64,000 nucleotides of DNA from Luzula sylvatica (taxonomy: Eukaryota > Streptophyta > Magnoliopsida > Poales > Juncaceae), in the NCBI GenBank assembly GCA_946800325.1, contig OX326959.1, forward strand, positions 9,382,501 to 9,446,500. The letters run 5' to 3'. The notes under the pieces were generated by a model that searched no databases, was not told the DNA's origin, and saw only the letters and a list, made by a program, of their open reading frames with translations. The translations under genes and the position numbers were made by a program. Shown in pieces: positions 1-13,025 of the stretch. Within the stretch, counting starts at the first letter, position 1. Each line of letters opens with the position of its first letter.

Positions 1-173
1 AGCGTTGCTTCGTTTTCGCTTTCGATTTCGATCTCTCTTTCACCTGTGGCTACTTCCGACGGACAGAGGAAAGAGAAAGCAACACGCATCTGATGGGGGC
101 GGCGGATAGACCTAGAATCAGAAATGAGGAGGAGAGCAAAGCGGACGATTTTATGAATGAACATGGTATGCAT
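1..173 (+). other. Possible first exon of an unidentified gene
   Basis: The window opens with a pyrimidine-rich stretch like a plant 5' leader. An ATG at 93 begins a short acidic reading frame (MGAADRPRIRNEEESKADDF...), which is followed near 166-174 by a candidate GT donor after a run resembling exon sequence. Base composition here is clearly less AT-rich than the following 1.5 kb. I do not recognise the peptide and could not find a convincing second exon, so this may be a gene fragment carried by a transposon. Confidence 0.2.
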
Positions 174-180
174 GGTCCAT

Positions 181-2190
181 GTACGATGTTTTTGTTTTAT
201 GTGTTTTTTTACGAAGACCGTGTTCATTTTAAAGATATAACTTGTAATTTATCTCCAAAAGATAAATTTTCATGAACTCCTCTCAGTCATAAATTTACAT
301 TTTAGTCCCTGGTTTTTCTCTGATTTGAGATCGGACCTAAACCTGTTTAAAGTCGATTATGTATAAATGATTGCAAGATTGAATTTGACTCATTTTAAAA
401 TTCTAAAATACAAAATCAGCATTATATAATTAGCTACGTACCCGTGAAACTATATAATTACAATTTTGGCCTCAGACATCCAGATCGTTGGAACATCAAC
501 AAATATTCTCTGTATTATTAAATCCTTAAAATTTTGAGAAGGGATAATTGCTAATTAGCGGCTGAATTAAGACATTGTCCGATATCTGTTGGGATTTTTT
601 TTGTTGTTGTTTGTGAAAATTCTTTCGTTTCGTTGTTTCCACACGTTTCAAAATATCGCAATCATACGAGATCACAGTCTTCTCTGGAGTTGATATTTAG
701 CTTATTTTTATTTACTTGTCATGAAACATAGAGACAGGTTTGTGTTGCGTATCTTAACGGTATTAGGATTTTGGGTTCGATCTTTCTCCATACCGCGATC
801 GTATAAGAGCATGAGGCCAATATATGAAATGCCATTTTCTTGTATTTTTCACAAAGCCTGCAAATAGTATTCTTTGGCCATCCTTTTTTTATTCGTAGAA
901 GATCACACGTATTTACTTTTTTTCAAGAACCAACCAAAATAAAATTTTCACCTTAATTGGTATTTTTGTTTTCCATATTTGTTCTTGCCAAAGTTATGTT
1001 CTTGTCAAAATAGGCTCAAGTATTATTCATGTATCTATTTATTTATCTATTATTCAAAGTATTATTCAAGCATGAATGTGACACTCAAAGTCTCAAATCA
1101 GACCCCAAACATCACTTTGTTGAATTTACGTTATCTTAGATTCATGTATCTATTTATTTATTCATGTGATGTACCTTTTTTTGTTTCCCGGGCCTGCAAT
1201 TTTCGAAAAACGAGTTTCATTTTGAAATTTGCAGGTCCATAATGAAACAATTTAACTAGTAATGAGATATCGTCACATGATCTATTCATCGACCCAATTA
1301 CTACTTGTAATTATTTCTATAAATTGACATTTCGTGTCACTTATATGAGCGAGGCATTTTCGATTTTTCTTTCGAAAATGCATGGTTGGGAATGAGAACT
1401 AAAAATTACCAATTTTTTTATTTTTAAGGGTGTTGAGAAAAGTTGAATGCTCACTGGCCAAGTCCAATCAAGAACCGTCGTCTTTGTCGAGGTCGGTGTT
1501 CAAATGGGTGCGACAAATTGCTTGATTTTCAAATCTCAAAATATTTCTTTGGATGATCTCTGTAAGGTATTTAAATTGAAACTTTTTTACAATTGAGAAT
1601 TTTTCTGTTTCTTTTTTTATTAACTGTCAAGTGTTATCAGCTATTTTTCTTCCTTTTATAGAAATGTTTCATGGTTCTCGGTGAAACATGCAAGTCTAAA
1701 AATAATCTTGTAAAAGCATTTAAAAAGAATCTATGTGAAAGTTATGAACCATTAAAAAGAACAAATGTGAAGCATTTATATGAACTTATCTTGTTTCATT
1801 CTTTAATTGCACCCAAAAAATGGTCATGACCGCCATAATGTGTATAATAAACTAAAATTTCATAGTATTTATTTGTTTGATTTAGCAAATAAAACTTTCA
1901 ATTATGTATCTCAATTTTTAATTGTTTGAAGAATCTGATGTAACATTGTTCATATTCGGGTGCCACATATGACATATACCTACTATTATTCAATAGTACT
2001 ATAAAAAAGTATTTAGAAGTTAAACCACTTTAAAATTTAATTGCATAGTCTCATGATTTGTTTTTTTTTCTTTCTATGTTTGTTCTTTAGAAGATACAAG
2101 AAACAATTGGGGGATACAAATCATATGCAAAGGGAATAACAACAATAACAAAGACCTCAAATCACGTGGGTAAATTAATACTTTTATCTA
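181..2190. other. AT-rich intergenic DNA, no gene recognised
   Basis: About 2 kb of AT-rich sequence with no convincing exon. A less AT-rich patch at about 1440-1570 could be an exon relic, but no family is recognisable in any frame. Confidence 0.5.
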
Positions 2191-2191
2191 A

Positions 2192-2212
2192 CTAGTCCCC
2201 GACGCGCTTCGG
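2192..2212 (-). mobile_element. Helitron-like 3' terminus
   Basis: Read on the minus strand, a GC-rich short hairpin (CCGA...TCGG stem, 2199-2212) is followed a few bases later by terminal CTAG and then T. A hairpin just upstream of CTRR with insertion before T is the hallmark of Helitron 3' ends. The body would extend to the right of this point. The 5' end (TC) was not located. Confidence 0.45.
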
Positions 2213-2509
2213 AACAATTACATAATTTGTTAATTTGTTTTAACAAACAAAATTAATAGTAGTTGTATTTTACAATAATAGTTTAAGCTATACTTTTTAT
2301 TTATATTTTAGCTTGCACTTTTCTTTTACTTTATAAGAATTATTATTTTGTATGCAGCATATTATTTTATCTTTAATTTATAGTTGAATCCATTATTTAC
2401 AGAATTTATTTTGCAAAATATTGCAAAACCTTTATTTTATTATTTTGGATGGACAAAATAATATATGAAAATAATTTTATCAATTATCATAATATCGAAT
2501 ACAAGATTC

Positions 2510-2955
2510 ATTTATATCTTTTATGGGTTTGGGCTTTAATATTTCATATTCTTGGTAGATTTTTTATGGGTTTTAGTATTTTATATTTTTGATAGATTTT
2601 TTTTATGGGATTAGTATATTTTGTATTGTTGATTGATTTTTTTTAAGGGCTTTAGTATTTTATATTTTTGATAGATTTTTTTATGGGATTTAGTATTTTG
2701 TATTTTAGATAAAAAAAAAATTATGGACTTTAATATTTTATATTTTTGATGGACTTAATATTTTATATTGTTGATTGATATTTTTTAAGGGATTTAGTAT
2801 TTTATATTTTGATAGATATTTTATGGATGTATTTATATTTTTTGATAGATTTTTTTAAGGACTTTAGTATTTTATATTTTTGATAGATTTTTTTTTATAG
2901 ACTTAGTATTTAATATTCTTGATAGATTTTTTTTAAGAACTTTATTATTTATATT
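2510..2955. repeat. Degenerate AT-rich tandem array
   Basis: About ten imperfect repeats of roughly 40-60 bp. Each contains variants of TTTAGTATTTTATATTTTTG and GATAGATTTTTTTTATGG. The array ends abruptly at a GC-rich patch (about 2960-3000). Confidence 0.75.
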
Positions 2956-3654
2956 TTTCCATGGCCCTCGGCGGTGGGGTTGGGGGTGAGCCCAATTGAC
3001 CTCCAATATGGTATTTTTGAGACAAGCAAAAAAAACATCATGTTATGTAATATATCATTGTTGTTGAAGTATATTTATTTTAATTATATATCAGTCCATA
3101 ATACTAATTCTCTGCAGGTGGAGATACATGATACATCTCATTAATATTATTCGTGGTGTTTTCTCATGATACATGAAATGCTGACTTTAACCTATATTAT
3201 GCAATAAATTTTAAAAGAAATTGATTTTTTTAAATTGCGAGACGTTACAAATATGTTCCATGCATATTTAATTAGTTTTGAAAGACCACGTCTATATTTT
3301 TGAAAATTAGAGTCAAAAAGTCTTCAAAAAAATTAAATGTTACTCATACTTTTACTTGGTATATTTTGTACATCAATAATTTATTTAAGGAAGAAAAAAT
3401 CATTATGTAAAAACATCATGATGTCGTGATTCCTTATTTAATTTCGTTTTATATTACAAAAATCATGTAAAAAGATCATCAGTTATGATAAGTTGATTAA
3501 TCAAAACATTATGTTACATATAAATAAGGAAGAAAAATCTCTTGGATCTGAATTGGAAATGAATTGGTACGTCTGAGTGAACTTTAATTTAATTAGTTTA
3601 ATTATTATTTGTTCATAAAAAATTATTATTATTCTGTTTTTGTTTTTTGTAGAA

Positions 3655-4390
3655 ACCAGAGATAAAAAGTTTGAATAGAATTACAGAGCACGTGTTTTGG
3701 TTTGTGCTCCATCGAATTCCGCGCTCGATGAAATTGTATTGCGTGTTCTTCACACAGGTTTTTTTAATTTCGAAGCATCGAATTGACGAATTTTTTTTTT
3801 AAATTGTAAAATTTGGATAATTTGGGGAAATTTAGGAATTCACGATAGTGAGGGTTGGTCTCAAGGCACTCTGTGCAAGTCATCTCCATGGTTTCCTTGT
3901 ACATTCTCTCTCTCCTCTCTTTCTCTCTCTTACATTCTACCTAATTAATAATTTGCAGTCCTTCATTCTTTACAACTTCAAAGAAATCCCCCATACATTT
4001 GGACTCTTAGAATTTCTTATGACTGGAGGGACTTTTTTGTAATTTGTACATAATACACGTTTCTTTTTTCAAATTTGTGATATTTTATTAAATATAAACT
4101 ATAATATGTAGGAGGGACAGAAATTAGCCAAAGTGGACAAGGATCTGGATTCTGATCGAGATAGAATGATGAGAGCCTCAATTCTCAATTCTCGACGAAG
4201 CTGCCATTGTATGTCTACATTGCATAACCAACCTTGTATTTCTTACAATTTGCATATAAAGTTATACTGTCAAAATAATTTTGTTTAAATTATTTACAGG
4301 TGTTTTCGACGCTGTGGCTCAACAGCGTTTGGTAGAATGAGTTGTAAATTTGATGTTGTCATTATTGACGAAGCTGCACAAGCTGTAATT
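3655..4390 (+). pseudogene. SEN1/MAA3-type superfamily 1 helicase fragment
   Basis: Four exon-like pieces encode conserved parts of a plant SEN1/MAA3-like RNA/DNA helicase, in the right order. Piece 1 (to 3757) reads RVLVCAPSNSALDEIVLRVL. This is followed by a donor. Piece 2 (about 3849-3905) matches RVGLKA...HSVQ, but only across a frameshift. Piece 3 (about 4111-4205) contains an ILDEAAIV-like stretch, again out of frame. Piece 4 (about 4300-4384) reads VFSTLWLNS, a stop or shift, then FDVVIIDEAAQA, the Walker B/DEAA motif. In functional relatives this motif lies in the ATPase core of a much longer protein. The rest of the helicase is absent, and frameshifts occur in at least two exons. Retained introns show it came from genomic DNA rather than a processed transcript. 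The assignment to the SEN1-like group is firm; the exact paralogue is not. Confidence 0.75.
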
Positions 4391-4411
4391 TTCATTTTCA
4401 TTTTAATTACA

Positions 4412-4439
4412 CTAGGAAAATAATCGCGCTTCGCAGCGA
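4412..4439 (-). mobile_element. Helitron-like 3' terminus
   Basis: On the minus strand a GC-rich hairpin (TCGC...GCGA, about 4424-4439) precedes an AT spacer and terminal CTAG (4415-4412), followed by T. The helicase fragment ends about 25 bp away on the other side. The body would extend rightward. Confidence 0.4.
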
Positions 4440-4754
4440 ACTTTCGTCGTGTAATACATCACTTTTTTTCGTGCTATAATTCTTCTTTGTGATTTCCATG
4501 TATGTGTTGCTTTATTTTCTTGGTGATCAAAATTAAAACAACACAACCAAATAATTTGTAAATAGGATTAAAACAAAATCAAAATCAAAATCAAAACACA
4601 TTTAAATGATAAAATAACTAACAACATATATTAGTAACCAACTTATTACTATAAATACAAAACAAACCAAATTGTATGTACTAATTCAAATTTATAATTA
4701 AATCTTTTTTTTTTTTTGATGAAAAAGTTTACAATTAAATCTTACAACCAGTAT

Positions 4755-5095
4755 TCAAGATGTACCCCTACAGAACATAAAAAAAAATTTATAATTAAAT
4801 CTTACAACCAATATTCAAGATGTACCCCTACAGAACTTCAAATTTTCACCAATAGCCCTCTAAAATAAGAAATATCATCACTATAAACCCTACAAAGAAA
4901 GTACATAGTACTTGTACGGTTATACCCCTACAAAACTTCAAAATATCATATATATCCCCTCCAAAACGAGAAATATTATGAATACTACAATCCTATGTAT
5001 AGTATACCCCTTATAAAACTCCAAAAATATCGCATATACCCTTCAAAAGTAAGAAATATTATGAATTATGAATGCCCTATATAAAGCATAATACC
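4755..5095. repeat. Dispersed repeat with TACCCCTACAAAACTTC units
   Basis: Four or five loose repeats combining TACCCCTACAGAACTTCAAA with AAAATAAGAAATATCATGAAT. The same module appears singly at about 12555-12680 and 26605-26730, in both cases just before the C-rich minisatellite. Confidence 0.7.
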
Positions 5096-5099
5096 TATC

Positions 5100-7530
5100 A
5101 TGCCATACCTGCAAAGCGTGTTTAATTATATATTTTGCCCTCATTGATTTAATGGTGGCACCTCATTCAAATACTCGCAGATTCAAAGCATCTCATCCAC
5201 CTTGATGGCTAAGTCCTCTGATTCCAAAGACCTTGTTGTAAAAACTTTTTGATGCCCTAATATTTTGCATAGTTAGAAAAATAATTAAGCAAAGATTAAG
5301 CGTACCGAGAACAGATTAAGTGAAATTGTGTTTTCGATTTTGCACGAAAAACTTTTGCAGTCTAATTAAGTAAAGATTAAGCGTACCGAGAACAGATTGA
5401 AGCCTTTGCTTCTAAATTTGTGAAGTACCTTAGAATAAGGATGCCGTGGATCAGCCTGCAAAATTGGTACCAAAAATCTAGCTCTCTTTGGAAGAAACGT
5501 TAGCAAGAGCAAATTACAGAGAAGATTGAGAGAGAGGTACCAGTCAGGCATACCAACTTCGATGCGAAATTTAAGGGATGTGGAGATAGGCACTGTTCGG
5601 GAAAAGCCTCTCCGGCTCTACGCCCACCATTCCCTCTTCAAGCCCAACCAACGCACCGTCCTCGTCTATAAGAGGTGGACACACCGGCGCCATTTTTAGA
5701 ATTTACCTCCCTATCTTGCCGCGAATATAATTTAAAATAATTTAATATGTACTTAAAGATAGAAAAAATACACGAATATTTGTTAAGGAATTAATTATGT
5801 AATGTTGTAGAACACCAAGTAATTCATTCAATTCACCTTTTGAAGAGATCTGTATGCTCTCTCAATTCTTTCTCCTAATTCATTTGAAAATAAAATAAAA
5901 TAAAATTCGGAAAACACTCAAACTATTAAAAAGACATGAATTTAAAATAATGTGAGCTCCACTTGCCTTTTCTAGAAGCTCAGATATTTCGGGGAAAGCT
6001 TGGTTATATATGTATATATATAAAAAGAAAGAACTAAAGTTCTAAAATTTGATTTAAATAACATATTTACAATATTACGTACCTTTTTGATCTGATATGT
6101 AAGGGCAGTTTCGAGTTGCTGCCGAATTGTTGTAAATATTTTACATCTAATTGTTGGCCCATAAAGTTTCTAAAATAATTTACAAAAGAGGGAAAAATTA
6201 TATATATTTAAAAGAAGGTGAACTATATTCATGTACCTTTCAAAATTCTGAAGCGCTGCGATCTTTGATTTTACTGAATAGAATACTCAACTGGTAAAAT
6301 AAAATATAGGTTATATCAGTAACTTTTCTCTTTGTTAATCTAAGATTTTGTAGCAACGAATAAGAGTTTATGCACCTGTAATTGTTGGTAGACTCGGATG
6401 TAGATTTTACTGCATATGCTCGACTAATGGTATCGTTCGAGGATCTTTTCCATACCAAATTTACCAGCAGCCAATCAACTCCAAATTTAACTCCCCTTTC
6501 TCAGTCGAGTATTCACGCCTATCATCTGTCGAGCATTCACATAGCTGCCTACGAATCACACAACACATAGATCTTTACCAGCAGCCAATCTATCTCTGGC
6601 CTTTCACATAGCTGGCCATGTAGTCGGAAAAAGAGAAAGGGCTACTGAGGAGCGGCGGAGGATGGCGGGGGATGGCGGCGGCTGCAGCGGCAGTGGCGAA
6701 AAGAGAGAGGCAGAGAGAGCAGTGAGAGAGCAGTGGAGGAGGGGGGCTGAAGAGAAAGCGGTGAGAGAAGATAGGGGCGACAGGGCTTAATGGAGGGTTT
6801 AATCGGGGAGAAGACATGGAAAAGATACGGAGAGTGGTGAGGGATGGCTTAGGCATGGCCTAGGCTCTAGGGACATGGGTAACGTCGAACGGTCAACATT
6901 CATCTCATCTCAGGTAAAGGTTGAAAGTATGATTACGTGGCTCTATGGTGGAGGAACAAATGGTTACAAATTTAAGGGGAGATAAATAATTTTAAATTTT
7001 ATTTGTTCGGATTTATTTGAATTCACCTGAAAAAAAAATACAACTCCTAAGAAAATGTTTTTTTTATTTTTTTTATCCTATTTCAAATTTGGTTTGTTCT
7101 ATTATTCTTTAATTATATTGTAATTTGTTTTTGTGTTTATGTATGTACGTAGAAAAGTGCCTCACAAACTTATGTTTATGTATGTAAAAATCATATTGGA
7201 CTTAAATTCAAAACCCATGACTTCATAAATATGAATTATATAGAAAAAAACTTATGTTTACGTATGCAAAAATTAATTATATAGTAATTTATTTGAAATC
7301 ACTGTTTTATATTTAATTTTACCATATCCCAAATTTTTTTTTTTTTTTTTGCTTCAAGGCTGATAGGGTATCTGGCTATTTTTTTTTTTGTTTGTTTGTA
7401 TTTTAACATATCCCAAATCTTTAATTTTAACATATCACAAATTTTAACATATTGCGGTTTTTAGTTTGTATTTAATAGGTGGGAGAAAACACACGGGCTT
7501 TTAATCGAACGAGGCCTTACTTACGATGCA
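5100..7530. other. Intergenic DNA without a recognised gene
   Basis: Mostly AT-rich. A more GC-rich stretch at about 5380-5700 and a purine-rich stretch at 6600-6900 could be relics of exons or a promoter, but neither gives a recognisable protein on either strand. The reading frames there are low in complexity (GA/GGA-rich). Confidence 0.4.
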
Positions 7531-7544
7531 ATAAATAAAGGGTT

Positions 7545-7845
7545 ATATATTCAGTCTCCCAAACTCCAAAAAAATTCTTTGATGAGGTGGCAAAAATGGA
7601 TTTAATGAATTGATTAGTACTATTAATTGATTCGATTAACGATTTAATTGACCGTTTAATCGAATTGACACGTCAATTAGCATATACTAATGTTAATATA
7701 TTATAAATATTTTACGTGTCAATTAAACGTGTCAATTAATATTTAATCAAGTCAATTAGAAAAGCTAATCAATCCACTTAACTCATTTTTGTTACCTCAT
7801 CAAGACATTTTTTTGGAGTTTGTGGGACCAAATATATTTTCCCAT
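7545..7845. mobile_element. MITE with about 75 bp terminal inverted repeats
   Basis: The left end (CCCAAACTCCAAAAAAATTC then GATGAGGTGGCAAAAATG) is matched in inverse orientation by the right end (CATTTTTGTTACCTCATCAA then TTTTTGGAGTTTGTGGG). The centre holds further AT-rich inverted sequence with repeated TTAATTGAC/GTCAATTA. A diverged, partial relative lies at about 17795-18035. Confidence 0.75.
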
Positions 7846-8221
7846 AAATAAATATGTTGACGAGGCTATGATGTGATTCAACTTTTTGAATTTTTAGTGG
7901 TCGATTATTTATTATTCCAATTTGAATTCATGCATATATGTTACAGAGCTAAAATTGATCATTCGATTCACTCAAATTTCAGGAGTGATAATCTCTGTAT
8001 TGGTATTTTCTGTTATATTATTACTAATTTTTGAAGTATAATCAAAATCGGCACAAATTTATATTTGTTTTTTTTTTCACTTCAGGCAAAAAATGCACAG
8101 ATCATTCAAGAACATAAAGATCGTATCTAATAGAATGCAATTTGATGAAAGTGACAATCTTATTGCCTTAAAAGGTGAATTTTTAAATTTCTAAAGTTTC
8201 AAACTCCTACACTATGATTTT

Positions 8222-8435
8222 ATTTGTTTTGTAAAGGCAAGTCGATTCATGTGTTCAATAAAAAACGAGCACGCAATAGACATGGCAGCGCCAATTCATG
8301 ACGAATTTGGGGATTCGGTTTCAAGTGGATTAGATTTCGATTTCAATTGGTAAAGGAGAGATCGAATGTTTTGTTGCTCGGTGATGGATCAGTCGTTGTT
8401 GGATTTTTGAAAGTAAAATTTCAAATTATTTATTG
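8222..8435 (+). repeat. Dispersed repeat, copy A
   Basis: About 200 bp nearly identical to 16985-17175, including CGCCAATTCATGACGAATTT and GATTTCGATTTCAATTGG. The partner copy reads as an open frame (HAIDMEAPIHDKFGDSISSG); this copy has lost it to a 1-bp change. Protein family not recognised; it may be a captured gene fragment. Confidence 0.7.
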
Positions 8436-8439
8436 TTTG

Positions 8440-10800
8440 ACGTACTCGTAAAATAAGGTGTCGTTTTAAATGATAATGTGTTTCCTAATTACGAGTCTCA
8501 AAAATATTTGTATTGTATGATTTTCTAAACTTGAATGATTTTTAAGTTGTAAAATAGCAAGTAAACGGATCGTTCGCAAGGAGACGTGGCCTCAAATTTA
8601 ATTAATATAATCAAAATAGATTTTTCACAATTTAATGAATTCACAAGCAAAATGTATCGGTGATCAACGTTCCACAATATTATGTCACAAGTTTTCAATT
8701 CAATTATCACGTTTATGAGGTTTGGATTTTAATGAGTATTCAACACGATATAAAATAGAATATTGATGGATGAGAAATTGTGGCAACACAAATCACAAAA
8801 AGAGTGCCAGAAAATATCAAATAAAAAAAATCAAGAAAAAAAGTAAATAAAATAAAATCCAAAAATAGCACAACGAATTTTCTTTCCCTCGATGCGAATA
8901 TTGGGGAAAATAATGTCTCAATTAATTGGATCATTTAGAAATCTCTCAAAACTAAAATCAATTGCAAGAATGATGAATTAATTATATATCAATTAATCAT
9001 CAAAAAAATTAAGGATAAACACTCGAATTAATTCAAGTAACTATAAACCAAATACTTAAATTAATCAAATCTCCATTTATTTTCTTACTCAAATCGATAA
9101 ATCAATCATAAACCACTAACTCTTGATTCAAGTATTAAAACAATGAGATGAAAATTAGGGCAAAATAATTATATACCAATTTAATTCCCCAATTACTATT
9201 TAAATCATGAAAACAATTGTTTTAACAACAAAAGATTTATTTAATCATAAAACACGATTTCTAGAATCATCAAGTAATTAAAACATCAAATTCCTCCAAT
9301 GAAATTACTCTTGATCCATGTGCTCGGATATTACAAATACATATGAGTTCATTTTCCTAAATTCCAAACAAGAGAATTATAAACCAATTCTATTTAAAAC
9401 TCATAAATCCAGCAAAACAAAATTCCACAGAATACAATTATTCAAGTACATAAAAGGAAAATCTAATTCCAAGATTCAGTGTCCGCTCAGAGAATATAAG
9501 GAAAACAAAAAAAAACTCAATTCAAACAAGAAAAAGAGATTCACAGTGATGTGAAATCTCAATCTAATTCTCCCTTCAAGTTCCTTCAGCTGGAACTCGA
9601 GAAGCGTGACCTCAAACCAGGGTCGAGTTTTCTCCTTGATCTAGTGGCGACCAGAAGCAGAGGGTGGGTTGAATCTGTATCGAAATGTGAAATTTGATGC
9701 TCAAATGAGCTTGAGATATGGTGATCGGGGTCATGGAGAGGAGACAGAGCTCAGCCGAACTCTGAAAATGGAATCTTGAAGTGGAGATGGATGTACAGAG
9801 TGGAAAGAGAGAGCTCGAGAGAGCCCCTCTATGAGTGTTAATGGCGATAAAAAATGGATGCTCATCGTGGTCAGATGCAATTAAGTGAAATTCGTCACAT
9901 TGCAGAGGAATTGGAGGTCGAGGTGGATCCCACAGTTTGTTACGAGGTTCAGGAGGGTCCCACACGGTTAGAGGAGAGAGAGAGAGAGAGAAACGCACGA
10001 CGCTCTGACAAGCCATTCCCAAAATCTTGGCTTCATCTGAGGTTGCTTTGGAGAAGAAAAGTTCCTCTCCAGTAATTGATTGATAATAATTGCAGAGGAG
10101 TTTTTGTGTGCTAACTATTTCACTAGCTTATTACTGGAGAATCAGTAGAAAGGATTGACTGGAGGGGTAGTATAGCTCGTTTGGCTATTCATTGATTGGT
10201 TGATGTCAGATGGGAGCTGAGAATCCTCTGTATCGTTGCAGTGTAGTCGGTCGTGTATTTTTTCTGGTTTGTGAGTAAATAGAGTGTGTTATAGAATCTA
10301 TAAGCCACATATAATCCCTTGAGCTCTAACGGGTTTGGGTAGGGTCTGGATCAGGTGACGGGCCCAGAAGATCTTATGTGAGTGATACCATGTGGTCTTC
10401 GTGTAGCTTTACAATTAGAGAGCGAAAGGAAGTTAACAACGAGTGGGATGTAGTGGGCTGTCGCTACAGAGGATTTGGTGTCGAATTTCTGCTTTGGACT
10501 TTATTTTTTTGGTGTAATGGGTCCGTTTATGACCCTTTATGACCCTTTCTAATATCAAATATATGTCAAAATGTACTCACATCATTGTTATATTTGTTAC
10601 ATGCATATTAATGGATTAGTTGATGTTAGAAAATACTATAAACATGAAACAAAACCCAAAAGCATGAACTACTAATATTGGTATATGCATATAAATATAT
10701 TCATCAGTTCATTACTTCATTGTCTCCAGCTAGTTGCATACTTCCAAATTGCATATGATTCAACTCGAAGATAATAATTATTTTTTCATATAATATTGGA
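8440..10800. other. Intergenic DNA, no gene recognised
   Basis: AT-rich to 9550, then a more GC-balanced stretch to about 10540 with purine-rich low-complexity frames. No known domain in any frame. Nothing convincing as a promoter or RNA gene. Confidence 0.4.
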
Positions 10801-10809
10801 GGAAATTAA

Positions 10810-11470
10810 ATGGAAGATTTAAATAATCATATTTCAGCTTGGCCCGTCTTTGTGGCTCAGCCGGTCATCGAGGCAGAGTCGGTTGTACCGGTCGCGATGA
10901 AACCTAAACAATTGACCGAACATCATAATACAAAGAATAAAAAGTCACATGGATCGAGGTTTCATGGTCCAGATCGAATACGAAAGTGTGGCTTCACCGA
11001 ATTACATTGCTATTATTTTCAAGGTAAAGTTTCCGTTATTTCTGTGTTATTTCATTCATTAAATAACAACTCTCTCGCTCTTTCTTCAGTGTACTACATT
11101 GCTAAGGTATATTTTATAAGTTTTTATTTTTATTTTAAATATCTATTGATTGGCAAATAATGATTAAGGTTTATTTTATTTTTAAACAGACCAGGGAAGC
11201 AAAGAATAGAATGGTGATCCAAATGACCATAATAGGCTAGTTTCACCGGAACCGCAACACGAATTCACTTCTATTTTCCCGCAGGACCCGAATCCCAGCC
11301 ACAAAGCACAGACTCGCAGAAAAAAGGGACTTGTTTTCACTGCCTCAAAGAGGTCCGCCTTTAGGCTCGGTGTCCGCTAAGCTTGCGGGAACAAGGCCTA
11401 GTTAACGCTCTCGAATCAAGCGGAGCTTCATTGTCAGATCGCTGAGATGAATCAAATTGAGGACTTCTGA
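10810..11470 (+). pseudogene. Unidentified gene remnant, two exon-like blocks
   Basis: The first block (10810-11023) encodes a moderately complex 71-residue stretch starting MEDLNNHISAWPVFVAQPVI and ending near KCGFTELHCYYFQG, followed by a GTAAAG donor. The second block (about 11192-11470) has coding-like composition but several in-frame stops, with a readable piece AQTRRKKGLVFTASKRSAFR. The two could be exons of one broken gene. I do not recognise the family and assign no function. Confidence 0.3.
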
Positions 11471-11479
11471 GAATTTGTT

Positions 11480-12090
11480 TTGTTTTTAAATTTTGCTATT
11501 TTTTGTTTCTTTTTATGGAACTAAATTTTCAAAATTGTACATCTTTTAAATTTTTATTATCAATATCAATTCTTTCTATTCTATATTTATATTACAAATA
11601 TATTTTGCTCTTTATACTAACTATCTCAGCCCATTTTTCCATGAATAAAATGATATACCAAAAGTGCATGAACATTAAAACCATAAGGATAAAAAATGTT
11701 AGGATTTGTGATAATACGATATGTGTTGAGAAATATTATATTGAACAATAAAATAAAATGAACAATAAAATAAAATGATAATACGATATGTGTTGAGAAA
11801 TATTATATTGAACAACATTAATTAATTATTACTTAAATTGGATAAAAAATCTATAAAAATCAGTATAAGGTATTATTATCCCAAAAAAATATTGATGGAT
11901 GTTAAAGTTAAATCATAAGGAATAAAAAATGTTAGGATTTGTGATAATATTTGAAAAAATTAATGGGTTTTTGAAAAAAAATCCCTAAATTTTTTAGATT
12001 TTATTTTAAAATAATTAATAAAAATAATATCCATGTCAAAAAATTGTAAAATTAATACTTTCATCAAACTTGACTCTAAAAATTAAAACT
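11480..12090. other. AT-rich DNA with a short tandem duplication
   Basis: Contains a direct duplication around 11705-11815: GATAATACGATATGTGTTGA followed by GAAATATTATATTGAACAA appears twice, separated by short AACAATAAAATAAAATG repeats. No gene seen. Confidence 0.6.
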
Positions 12091-12674
12091 TGATTTTTTT
12101 TACTTACAAATTGTTTGAAACTAATTAAGATCTTTTCAGCGCCAAATTGGAGGGTATGATTTTTTCTTCTTGACGTCACGACTATCTCATTGACGAAATT
12201 TGATATAGATTATATTGTAGTATATATCCTCGTAATCAAATTATATGTATATTGTTCAAAGGATCATTTTTTCGGATTCTCCTCACAACAACAAAAAGAT
12301 CTCAATTAATTTAATATTGTATCCCTTGATTACTTTTTTGATTAGTTTTGTATACCAATATCAACAAAATAGTTACTAAAATCTTTTTTCCAGAGAAAAA
12401 CAAGTTCAACAATAACAATTATATTTCGAGAGCAAAAATATTTTTGCTGTTTTCATTCGTGATGTTCTCTTAAAAATATCACATACGCCTATCCAACTAA
12501 TATTCATGTTGTTAAAAAAAGTTAGAAGACTGAAAAAATTTAAGAGGGAACAATTTCTTGTGTACCCCTACAAAACTTCAAAATATCACCTATACCTCCT
12601 ATCCAAAATGACAAATACATGAAATAACATGAGAAATACATGAAATACCTATTCAAAATATCACCTAAACCCCT

Positions 12675-12785
12675 CTAATTCGGGCCGGATCACAACCTTT
12701 CGGGCCAGGACCCCCACCCTGCCCCCTTTCGGGCCGGACCCCCCCTCCCGAGGGCCCGGCCCCCTTTCGGGAATGCCGACCCGCC
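12675..12785. repeat. C-rich minisatellite, short allele (about 4 units)
   Basis: About four repeats of CTTTCGGGCCGGACCCCC and GAGGGCCCGGCCCCC. The corresponding place in copy 2 (26736-27425) has about 17 units. Confidence 0.8.
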
Positions 12786-12898
12786 GCTGCCCTGCAAAAA
12801 CACAAAGAAATAAAATAAAACACCTACACACACACATCAGACCTACACATGCACACGCATCAGACCTACACAGTACGTTCACTCAAGATCCTCTTTGA

Positions 12899-13025
12899 TA
12901 GTCGAGAACTCCATGTCATCAAGGCTGGATTCCTGCCGACAGTGCTGCAACAGACAGTGTGTCGAGAACTCCATGTCATCAAGGCTGGATTTCTGCCGAC
13001 AGTGCTGCAACAGACAGTGTGTCGA
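12899..13025. repeat. 60-bp tandem duplication
   Basis: Two almost identical 60-bp units beginning GTCGAGAACTCCATGTCATC and ending CTGCAACAGACAGTGT, followed by a diverged third start. Copy 2 of the segmental duplication has a single unit, so this expansion is specific to copy 1. Confidence 0.85.

Noticed and set aside
9612..10022. 136-codon minus-strand frame in a GC-balanced region
   Set aside because: Low-complexity Ser/Leu/Pro composition, no family resemblance, no supporting splice or promoter context.
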